Source of the DNA: Streptomyces sp. NBC_00285
Lineage (GTDB): Bacteria > Actinomycetota > Actinomycetes > Streptomycetales > Streptomycetaceae
NCBI RefSeq assembly: GCF_036174265.1
Contig: NZ_CP108055.1
Span: 4,898,001-4,962,000, forward strand
Reading direction: 5' to 3'
DNA: 64,000 nt
Shown piece after piece: positions 1 through 6,630 of this stretch; positions within the stretch are counted from its first letter, which is position 1, and the number at the start of each line of letters is the position of its first letter. The notes below the pieces were generated by a model. The model saw only the letters and a program-made list of their open reading frames with translations, did no database searches and was not told where the DNA came from. A program made the translations under genes and the position numbers.

Positions 1-1263
1 GTCGTAGAAGCGCAGGAGCATCTTCGACACCGTGGACTTGCCCGCGCCGCTGGGGCCGGTCACGATCACCAGCTCGCCGGGGTGGACGGTGAACGAGAGC
101 CCGGACAGGGTGACGGTGTCGGCGCCCGGATACCGGAAGCTGACGTCTCGCACGTCGATACGGCCGTCAGGGCGTCCCGTGTCGGTGGGGCGCCGCGGGT
201 CACCGACCGCGGGCCGCACGTCGAGGATCTCGATCAGCCGCTCGGCGCCCGCGGTGGCCGCGTTGACGGTCAGGCCGAGCTGGGCGAGACCGCGGACGGG
301 CGGGTAGAGATAGCCGAGGAACGCGGAGAAGGCGAGGAGCTGGCCGAGGGTCATGCGGCCGGTGGAGATCTCCCAGGCGCCGATGCCGATCACCGCGAGG
401 ACGCACACCGTCTCGATGACGGCCACGAGTTGCTCGTACGCCTCGTTGAGCCGCGTCGAGCGGACGGAGGCGCGGAACCAGGCGTTCGCCTCCTCGGCCA
501 GCCGGCGGCGTTCGGCGTCACGGCGGTCGTAGGCCTGAGTGAGGACGATGTTGCCGAGGGACTCCTCGACGACGGAGGTGATCGCGCCGTCGGCGACGCG
601 GCCCTCGCGGGAGACGGACTTGATGGAACCGGAGAAGCGGCGGGCGGCCAGCCAGAACAACGGAGCCAGCACGAAGGTCGCGGTGGCGAGGTCCCAGCGC
701 AGCCAGAACGCGGCGGCCGCGTAGAAGAGCGCGGAGAAGGCCGCCGAGGCGGCGCCGACGAGGCCCGACACGACCATGGTCTCGATCGCCTCGATGTCGC
801 CGGTCAGCCGGGACAACAGGTCGCCCTGGCGGTGGCGTTGGAAGAAGTGCGGCGGCAACTTCTGTACGTGGTCGAAGACATGCTCACGCAGTCGCATCAC
901 GAAGCGCTCGGTGGCCCAAGCGGCAAGGGAGTTGCCGGCGTATGCGACGACCGCTCCGGCCACGGCGACGGCCAGCCACTTCACGGCCGGGTCCCAGAAC
1001 GCGGCGAGTGAGCCCTTCTGGAGGGCGTGGTCGGTGAGATCACCGAAGAGGAGAATGGCTTCCGTCTCGGCCAGCGCGGCCAGCACCGTGCACAGCCAGA
1101 CCGTCACCAGCCAGCGGCGCAGGCCCTTCGTCAGCGGCCAGAAACGGCGGAATGCGGTGCGGGCCGGAATGGTGGGGGTGGGGGTGTCGTATGCGATTTC
1201 ATCGTCGGATTCGACGTGCCCCGCATGTTTTGCATATTCCGCGTTCTCCCCGTCGCGACCCAT
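1..1263 (-). CDS. ABC transporter, fused permease/ATP-binding (5' part only)
   Basis: This is a type I ABC exporter half-transporter that leaves the window at the left edge, so its C-terminal ATPase half is missing. About 421 residues are visible: a polar N-terminal stretch of about 40 residues, then a six-helix membrane domain. The ATPase domain begins near residue 370 and shows Walker A GPSGAGKST near residue 403 just before the edge. The ATG at 1263 is preceded by AAAGGGG at good spacing; another ATG at 1270 is out of frame. No N-terminal C39 peptidase domain is present. The Pro/Lys peptide gene lies 95 bp upstream on the same strand, which suggests peptide export, but the substrate is inferred only from position. 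A lipid or drug exporter is the alternative. Confidence 0.9.
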   Translation of the reverse strand, partial: MGRDGENAEYAKHAGHVESDDEIAYDTPTPTIPARTAFRRFWPLTKGLRRWLVTVWLCTVLAALAETEAILLFGDLTDHALQKGSLAAFWDPAVKWLAVAVAGAVVAYAGNSLAAWATERFVMRLREHVFDHVQKLPPHFFQRHRQGDLLSRLTGDIEAIETMVVSGLVGAASAAFSALFYAAAAFWLRWDLATATFVLAPLFWLAARRFSGSIKSVSREGRVADGAITSVVEESLGNIVLTQAYDRRDAERRRLAEEANAWFRASVRSTRLNEAYEQLVAVIETVCVLAVIGIGAWEISTGRMTLGQLLAFSAFLGYLYPPVRGLAQLGLTVNAATAGAERLIEILDVRPAVGDPRRPTDTGRPDGRIDVRDVSFRYPGADTVTLSGLSFTVHPGELVIVTGPSGAGKSTVSKMLLRFYD

Positions 1264-1312
1264 GCCCCATCCCCTTTGAACTACCTTTGAATCACCCTCG
1301 AATTACCTGAGA

Positions 1313-1342
1313 AAGGGACCGACGGCGCACCGTCGGCCCCTT
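1313..1342 (-). terminator. Hairpin between peptide gene and ABC exporter
   Basis: GGGACCGACGG (1315-1325), a CGCA loop and CCGTCGGCCCC (1330-1340) form an 11-bp stem with one mismatch. Two A-T pairs extend it, and a short U-rich tail follows on the minus strand. It lies between the 43-residue peptide gene and the exporter gene. A partial terminator here would let the peptide be made in excess of its transporter, as in many precursor-peptide operons. Confidence 0.6.
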
Positions 1343-1358
1343 GTGCGTCAGCGCCGGA

Positions 1359-1490
1359 TCAGTTGTCCTGACCACCGGGAATCGGCTTGGGAAGCGGCTT
1401 GTGGTGGTGCTTCTTGGGCTTCGGCGGGGGCGGGGGCGGCAGCTGCTTCGACTTCGGCTTCGGCAGGGGGGCGAGCTTCTTGAGGCTCAT
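1359..1490 (-). CDS. 43-residue Pro/Lys-rich peptide, candidate exported or modified peptide
   Basis: This short ORF encodes 43 residues, of which about two thirds are Pro, Lys, His or Leu. It begins MSLKKLAPLPKPKSK, continues with a run of six prolines, a PKPKKHHHKP stretch and a PLPKPIP segment, and ends GGQDN. AAGGAG stands six bases before the ATG, an excellent ribosome binding site, which is the main reason to accept so short a gene. It has no Cys, two Ser and no Thr, so lanthionine chemistry is unlikely, and there is no signal peptide. The ABC exporter gene follows after a hairpin. I do not recognise a family. It could be a RiPP precursor, a cationic host-defence-like peptide or a metal-binding (HHH) peptide. 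Confidence 0.6.
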   Translation of the reverse strand: MSLKKLAPLPKPKSKQLPPPPPPKPKKHHHKPLPKPIPGGQDN

Positions 1491-2016
1491 TCCGACTCCT
1501 TGGGAGGGATGCACTGTTCCTTGATTTCGCCGAATTCCGCGTCCGGAACCCGATGTCGAAGAAGTTACACGGCCCCCGCCGGGGAAAGTGCCCGAAAAGG
1601 CAAAGGGGCACTGTGAATACCCTTGGTAAACCTGGGAGTTACTTGGGTAAGAAGCCGGGCTGCCCAGCGCTTCGGCGCTTCGGCGTAGTCGCCGGGCATC
1701 CGTTCATGGCGGTCCGCCAAGTTGGTCGGTCCGCCAGGTCGGCCGCTCGGCGGTCGGTCGGTCGGTCGGGGAGAGCGGAACCGGCATGGCAGGTGGAGCG
1801 GGGAGCCGCGGGAAATGGCAGGTGCGGAACCGCTGACGTTGCAGCAGTTCCGCACACCGGGCCGCAGGGCAGGCGCCCGGCAGGCCGGCCGGTTTGCGTC
1901 CACCCGAACGACGCTGACGCGGCCCCGCCGGGCCATCCCGGCGGGGCCGTCAGGGACTCGGCCATCAAGGACGGGGCGGAAGCCGGCTCCCCGAGAAGTC
2001 ATTGCTCCTCAGGAGA
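1491..2016. other. Intergenic region, no gene seen
   Basis: No convincing gene is present. The stretch holds a GGTC/GGTCG microsatellite at about 1752-1769 and the terminator of the octapeptide-repeat gene at 1921-1948. The promoter of the Pro/Lys peptide gene must lie in its left part, but I could not fix its -10 and -35. Confidence 0.6.
1921..1948 (-). terminator. Terminator of octapeptide-repeat gene
   Basis: GGCCCCGCCGGG and CCCGGCGGGGCC form a perfect 12-bp stem around a CCAT loop. It lies 68 bp downstream of the stop of the secreted repeat protein gene on the minus strand. Confidence 0.7.
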
Positions 2017-2376
2017 TCAGCCCACCGCGTTCGCCCTCTGCGCCGCCGTCAAGTTCGCGATCGGATCCGCGGCCGTCTGCGCGACCGGGCCCGCAGCCTT
2101 GTGGGCGATCGGGTGCGCAGTCGTGTGGGCGACCGGATCCGCAGTCTTGTGGGTGACCAGGTGCGCGGTCGTCTGGGCGACCGGGCCCGCAGTCTTGTGG
2201 GTGACCGGGTGCGCAGTCGTCTGGGCGACCGGATCCGCAGTCGTGTGCGCGACCGGACCCGTACCCACGGCATTGGCGACACCGGCTGAGCCCGCGGAGG
2301 CGGCCAGGATGGTTCCGACAGCCAGGGCGTACATCTGGCGGCGGTGGCTCTTCGTGATCTTGCGGTGCTTCGACAA
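2017..2376 (-). CDS. Secreted protein made of nine octapeptide repeats
   Basis: The 119-residue product starts with a basic region (SKHRKITKSHRR) and a hydrophobic core (ALAVGTILAASAGSAG) ending in ANA, a typical Sec signal peptide cut near residue 36. Residues 40-111 are nine tandem octapeptides of the pattern x-P-V-A-x-T-T-A, with the first position Gly, Asp or His (GPVAHTTA, DPVAQTTA, HPVTHKTA and variants). A short AQRANAVG tail follows. The start is TTG, chosen because GAGAGGG lies six bases upstream and no other start fits. A SigE-type sigma factor gene is divergent from it. I do not recognise a family. A cell-wall or surface-coat peptide is possible, and the His-rich repeats could bind metal; both ideas are guesses. 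Confidence 0.7.
   Translation of the reverse strand: MSKHRKITKSHRRQMYALAVGTILAASAGSAGVANAVGTGPVAHTTADPVAQTTAHPVTHKTAGPVAQTTAHLVTHKTADPVAHTTAHPIAHKAAGPVAQTAADPIANLTAAQRANAVG
2044..2259 (-). repeat. Nine 24-bp coding repeats
   Basis: These in-frame 24-bp units encode the nine octapeptides of the secreted repeat protein. They are imperfect at the DNA level but obvious by eye as recurring CTTGTGGGTGACC and TCGTGTGGGCGACC blocks. Confidence 0.85.
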
Positions 2377-2565
2377 CGGGTGCCCTCTCGGATTGCGGCC
2401 TCCACCTGTGGCGGGAAGGCCCTTGTGTGAGGGGAGTACGGGAAGCGGGCAAGGATGGGTTGCACGGCTTCAGGAGAAGAACTTTCTGCCGCACCGTGCA
2501 ACCTCGCAGGGCTCCTCCCCGTACATAAGGAAGGTCGGGGGCGGGCAAGCGGAGGGTCGGCACGA

Positions 2566-3075
2566 GTGAGGGACGCAGTCCGCGAGCGGGAGTTCCGGGA
2601 GTTCGTCGAGGCACAGCAGGCGCAGCTTCGACGGAGCGCCTTCCTGCTGTGCGGGGACTGGCACCAGGCACAGGACCTGACCCAGACCTCTTTGATGAAG
2701 CTCTATGTGGCCTGGGGCCGGGTCAGGCGGGACGGCAACGTGGGCGCCTACGCACGCACCATCCTCGCCCACACCTTCATCGACCAGCAGCGCAAGGGGG
2801 GATGGCGCGAGGAGCCGGTGGACGAGCCACCTGATGTGCTCTCCACCGTGCCGGCCGCACCGGAGTTGCGACTGCTGATGCAGACAGCCCTGATGGAGTT
2901 GGCGCCCCGCTACCGAGCCGTTCTGGTCCTGCGGTTCTGGGAGGACTGGACCGTCGAGCAGACCGCGAGCGCCCTACGGGTGAGTCCGGGAACCGTCAAG
3001 AGTCAAAGTGCCCGCGGGCTCGTCCGGCTGCGTGAGATCGTCGAGAGCCGGGAGGGCGAATGGGCCGGGAGGTGA
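2566..3075 (+). CDS. SigE-family ECF RNA polymerase sigma factor
   Basis: The 169-residue product is a small group IV sigma factor. Region 2 is at the N-terminal side (FREFVEAQQAQLRRSAFLL through AQDLTQTSLMKLYVAWGRV). Region 4 is at the C-terminal side (ALMELAPRYRAVLVLRFWED, then the helix-turn-helix TASALRVSPGTVKSQSARGL). GTG at 2566 is chosen because GGAGGG lies upstream and homologues begin shortly before this VREREF-like segment; the frame is open further upstream. The next gene overlaps or abuts its stop codon and encodes a small membrane protein, so the two are probably co-transcribed and that protein may control the sigma factor. It is divergent from the octapeptide-repeat gene, a plausible target. 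Confidence 0.88.
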   Translation: MRDAVREREFREFVEAQQAQLRRSAFLLCGDWHQAQDLTQTSLMKLYVAWGRVRRDGNVGAYARTILAHTFIDQQRKGGWREEPVDEPPDVLSTVPAAPELRLLMQTALMELAPRYRAVLVLRFWEDWTVEQTASALRVSPGTVKSQSARGLVRLREIVESREGEWAGR

Positions 3076-3083
3076 GCCAGGAC

Positions 3084-3458
3084 ATGAACATGGTGGACGA
3101 GCACGACAACGGGGCTCTGCGCGCCGCCTTCCAGGCCGCCCTGGACGCAAAGCCGGAGCCCGCACTGCCCAGCGTCGCCGACGCGGCAGTCGCCGGTGGC
3201 CGCCGCATCCGGCGCCGCCGTGCCGCACTCGTCATGGCCGGCGCACTCACCGTGTCTGCCTGTGCGCTCACTGCGGTCGTCAGCCTGTCAGGGGCCGGTG
3301 ACAAAACCGCACCCATGCCGGTCACCCCGGCAGACACCACCCGCCCCCGGGCCTCCGCGACGCCTCATCCGGCCGCGTCCGCATCAGCGCAAGGGCTTCC
3401 CGATCCCCAACGGACCGCGGGAAGCATTGCCCCCGACACTGCCGCGCACCGCCCGTAG
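3084..3458 (+). CDS. Small membrane protein downstream of the sigma factor
   Basis: The product of about 124 residues has a cytoplasmic N-terminal part, an Arg-rich patch (GRRIRRRR), one membrane helix (AALVMAGALTVSACALTAVVSL) and a Pro/Ala/Thr-rich extracytoplasmic tail. This layout fits the single-pass proteins often encoded after SigE-type sigma factors, some of which act as anti-sigma factors, but no zinc-binding anti-sigma motif is visible. Starts at 3060, 3072 (GTG overlapping the sigma factor stop), 3084 or 3090 are all possible; AGGA stands seven bases before 3090. The tail is short and the reading continues in another frame to about 3561, so a C-terminal truncation is possible. Confidence 0.6.
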   Translation: MNMVDEHDNGALRAAFQAALDAKPEPALPSVADAAVAGGRRIRRRRAALVMAGALTVSACALTAVVSLSGAGDKTAPMPVTPADTTRPRASATPHPAASASAQGLPDPQRTAGSIAPDTAAHRP

Positions 3459-3990
3459 GCGAATTGCCAGGATGCCTGCGCAGCGCCGGACCCCGCTCGA
3501 CGAACAGCAACAGCGGCTCCAGCAACGCCCATTGGGCACCATGCCCCATGGGCACCAGTGACATCGAAACGGGCACCAGCGGGTGTCGTCTGCACGCGAG
3601 GTCTCCAGTGTGGTGACAGGCGTCTCGGTCATCGGCTCACCGACCGGAGACCTCGCGTTTGCGCGCACTGCCACACGCCATCGCGACCAGCGAGATCCGC
3701 CCTCCAAGCCCGGCACGCTCCGGCTTGACCCTGTCGGGGATCCTGGCAGGGACGCGTTGTGGGCAGCGGGAGTTGTGATCATCGGCCGCTCGGCATGGAC
3801 GTCAACGTCGGCGGCTGCGTCGGCATGTCGGCTCGGACATACCCTCTCGCTTGAAAGTATGATTACTCGCTCGACTGGCAGCGCTCCCTCAACGGGCCCG
3901 AGATCAGGTGCCGTTGGGGGAGACCTTGATCCGAAGCGCCCCGTGGACCTTTGACCGGCGCAGCTCCGCAGTAGCGAAAAGGAAACCACG
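3459..3990. other. Intergenic region, no gene seen
   Basis: About 530 bp shows no ORF with a ribosome binding site and Streptomyces-like codon use. It probably carries the promoter of the kinase gene; an AT-richer patch at about 3850-3875 (CTTGAAAGTATGATTAC) is the best candidate. Confidence 0.5.
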
Positions 3991-5778
3991 GTGTCTGACG
4001 AAGAACGGCTGATCGCCGGCCGGTACCGCATCCTCGACCGCGTCGGCCGAGGCGGTATGGGCACTGTCTGGCGGGCCCACGACACCGTCCTCGGCCGCCA
4101 TGTCGCCGTCAAGAGGCTCCACCCCCAGCCCCACCTCTCCGAGGCCGATCTCGCCACCCTCTTCGAGCGCACCCGCCGGGAGGCCCGCAGCGCCGCCCGG
4201 ATCAGTCACCCCAATGTCGTCGTCGTCCACGACGTGGTGGACGACGAGGGTCTGCCCACCATCGTCATGGAGTACGTCCCCTCCACCACCCTCTCCGACC
4301 TGATCCGGGTGCACGGCCCGGTTCCGCCCGAAGAGGCCGCCAGGATCGGCCTCGGTGTGCTCGCCGCACTGCGGGCGGCGCACCGGGCCGGGGTCCTGCA
4401 CCGGGACGTGAAGCCCGCCAACGTGCTGCTCACCGAGGACGACCGGGTCGTTCTGACCGACTTCGGTATCGCCCAGGCCACCGGCACCTCGACTCTCACC
4501 GTCACCGGCCAGCTCGTGGGGTCGGTCGACTTCATCGCCCCCGAGCGCCTCGCCGGCGGAAGACCGGGCCCGGAGGCCGACCTGTGGGCGCTGGGGGCGA
4601 CGCTCTTCCAGGCGGTCGACGGCCACTCACCGTTCCTCCGGGACTCGGTGACGGAGACCATGTACGCCATCGCCCTGGGGCCGACGCCCAAGGTCAGACA
4701 GGCCGGACCGCTCACCCCGCTGATCAACGGTCTGATCGCCAACAAGCCCAGCGAGCGGCTTTCGGCCGAGGAGGCCGAGCAGCTCCTGCGGACAGCCGCA
4801 ACGGCACCGACGGCACGCACGGCGGCCACCGCGCCGACCACACCCACCGCGCGCGCCACGCCCGCCGAAGGACACGCCTCCGTCGCCGTGCCCGCCGTGC
4901 CCGCCGTACCCGCCGTACCCGCCCTGGACGCGGAACCCGGCACCCTCCCGGAGCGGGCGTCGAAGCCCGAGCCGGAGAAGGAGCGGGATCACGGCAAGCG
5001 CGTGGCATCCGCTGCCGGAACAGCCCCGGACGGCCCGCCGCCACGCACGCAACACACGCCAGGCACGCCACGCACGCCGCGTTCGCGCTGGCCCCGGTGG
5101 AGGAAACCGGTCGTGCTCGGCACGGCCGTCACCGCGGCGGTACTGGTCGCGATCTCGCTGCTGGCCACGCGGTCGCTGGAGAAGGGCGGTACCACCGTCC
5201 CGGCACCGGATGTCACGACCGCGGCGGGCGTCCAGACCGCGCCGCGAACACCGGCCATGTCATCGGCCCCGTCCGGGACGCCCTCTCCGTCCGACTCCCG
5301 TAGTTCCGAGGTCGCGTCGCCACCGGCCGAGGACTCCTCGCCGTCGCTGTCGGCGACCGATGCCGCAGGGGTCACGTCCACGAAGAGCGGATCCGGCTCC
5401 ACGGCCCCTCCGACCGGCCATGCCCTGGTGGTCGCCGCCTCGGGGAAGTGCCTGAGCCGCGGCAACGGGGCCGAGGGCATCCAGCTGTTCCAGGACACGT
5501 GCGACGGCTCGGCGCAGCAGCGCTGGGGCATGGGTTCCGGGGTCGTCCAGTCGGCCGGGAAGTGCATGACCGTGGCCGGCGGAGCGACCGACGACCGCAC
5601 CGAAATCCAGCTGGCCGGATGCGACGGCAGCGGCAGCCAGCAGTTCCGCCTCGACGGCACGAAGTTGCTGGCCGGGCAGTCGCAGAAGTGCGTGGACATT
5701 TTCGGCGGCGCGTCCGGAACGGTGGCCGTCCTCTGGGAATGCAACGGAAGGGACAACCAGATCTGGACGCTCGGCTGA
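3991..5778 (+). CDS. Ser/Thr protein kinase with C-terminal ricin-type lectin domain
   Basis: This is a 595-residue membrane kinase. The N-terminal Hanks-type domain covers about residues 11-265, with glycine loop GRGGMGTVW, ATP-binding Lys41 (HVAVK), catalytic HRDVKPAN (Asp139), DFG (Asp157) and SVDFIAPE. An Ala/Thr/Pro-rich linker with VPA repeats follows, then one membrane helix near 371-392 and a Ser/Pro/Thr-rich spacer. The tail, about 474-595, has three repeats with Cys pairs and QxW-type motifs (QQRWGM, QQFRL, DNQIW), typical of a ricin B/CBM13 beta-trefoil. It therefore probably senses an extracellular or cell-wall carbohydrate. GTG at 3991 follows AAAGGA. It appears to be a single-gene unit. 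Confidence 0.92.
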   Translation: MSDEERLIAGRYRILDRVGRGGMGTVWRAHDTVLGRHVAVKRLHPQPHLSEADLATLFERTRREARSAARISHPNVVVVHDVVDDEGLPTIVMEYVPSTTLSDLIRVHGPVPPEEAARIGLGVLAALRAAHRAGVLHRDVKPANVLLTEDDRVVLTDFGIAQATGTSTLTVTGQLVGSVDFIAPERLAGGRPGPEADLWALGATLFQAVDGHSPFLRDSVTETMYAIALGPTPKVRQAGPLTPLINGLIANKPSERLSAEEAEQLLRTAATAPTARTAATAPTTPTARATPAEGHASVAVPAVPAVPAVPALDAEPGTLPERASKPEPEKERDHGKRVASAAGTAPDGPPPRTQHTPGTPRTPRSRWPRWRKPVVLGTAVTAAVLVAISLLATRSLEKGGTTVPAPDVTTAAGVQTAPRTPAMSSAPSGTPSPSDSRSSEVASPPAEDSSPSLSATDAAGVTSTKSGSGSTAPPTGHALVVAASGKCLSRGNGAEGIQLFQDTCDGSAQQRWGMGSGVVQSAGKCMTVAGGATDDRTEIQLAGCDGSGSQQFRLDGTKLLAGQSQKCVDIFGGASGTVAVLWECNGRDNQIWTLG

Positions 5779-5840
5779 CCGATCCTCAGGGCTCGGCCAC
5801 GCCGGCACCAACCTGACGCGACCCGAACCGCCCTCACGGC

Positions 5841-6305
5841 TCAGCCCCTGCGCGGCTCCCGCATCATGAAGACGTCCACCGGATCCTCGGTCTCCACAGT
5901 GAACCCGTGCCGCTCGTACAGCCGTCGGGCCGCGCTGCCCTGGAGGACGTTCAGGCGGACGGGTTCGCCGTCGGCGTCGGTCCGGGTGAGCAGGGTGCGC
6001 AGGACGGCGGAGCCGAGCCCTCGCCCCTGGACCTCCGGCGCGAGATAGAAGTGCTCCAGCCACAACGCGTCCTCGGCCGGCCGCAGTGCGACACAGCCGG
6101 CGAAGCGGCCCTCGGCCACGATGACCGACGTGTGCGGTACGACGAAGGCGTCCCGGAACCGCTGTCGCACCCGGTGCTCGTCGAACCGCCCCAGCCGTTC
6201 CAGGTCGGGGCGCATGACAACGGCCCGCACCTCGGCGATGGCCTCGACGTCGGCCGGTCGCGCGGGACGCAGGGTCCAGTTGGTGAGACGCGTACTCGTT
6301 TCCAC
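5841..6305 (-). CDS. GNAT family N-acetyltransferase
   Basis: The 154-residue protein has the GNAT fold pattern. LRPARPADVEAIAEVRAVV forms the first strand and helix. The acetyl-CoA pyrophosphate loop is EVQGRGLGSAVLRTLL, followed by the LNVLQGSAARRLYERHGF strand-helix near the C-terminus. The substrate cannot be told. GTG at 6305 is chosen because the homologous part starts a few residues later; the frame is open upstream but reads as low-complexity shadow, and no strong ribosome binding site was found, so the start is uncertain. It converges with the kinase gene. Confidence 0.82.
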   Translation of the reverse strand: METSTRLTNWTLRPARPADVEAIAEVRAVVMRPDLERLGRFDEHRVRQRFRDAFVVPHTSVIVAEGRFAGCVALRPAEDALWLEHFYLAPEVQGRGLGSAVLRTLLTRTDADGEPVRLNVLQGSAARRLYERHGFTVETEDPVDVFMMREPRRG

Positions 6306-6630
6306 GGCCGGAGTATCGCAACGGCCCTCAGGAACCCGCCCCGCCGTCTCGCCCTGCGAGCCACCCTGCCTGCCTCGCATGCCCGGTCTCTTCGACAGGG
6401 TGACGGCTTCGGACGGTCGGGGCCGCGGTGATGTCCCCGGTCTGCCCACATCCGGGCGGCGGCGGCACCCTCCGGCTCGGCGAGGTGGGCGGTGTGTGAG
6501 GGATCCGGCGGGCGTTTCCGGGACCCAGCCCGCCCACGCACCCCGCCCACGCGCCCCGCCCACGCGAGCGCAGGCCGCGGGAGTCATGACCCGCCCCGTT
6601 TCACACCGCGTCGCCGTCACATCGGCACGT
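6306..6630. repeat. Intergenic region with three 13-bp tandem repeats
   Basis: No gene is seen in this 325-bp gap. At 6529-6567 the unit CCCGCCCACGCRC occurs three times in tandem. It lies downstream of the FAD/Fe-S dehydrogenase gene and upstream of the acetyltransferase gene, so the latter's promoter should be here. Confidence 0.6.

Noticed and set aside
1755..1772. GGTC/GGTCG run as a possible regulatory repeat
   Set aside because: A short microsatellite with no link to a promoter or gene start.
1553..2569. 338-codon plus-strand ORF opposite the octapeptide-repeat gene
   Set aside because: It is the shadow of the repeat gene; the minus frame has a signal peptide and regular octapeptides, the plus frame does not.
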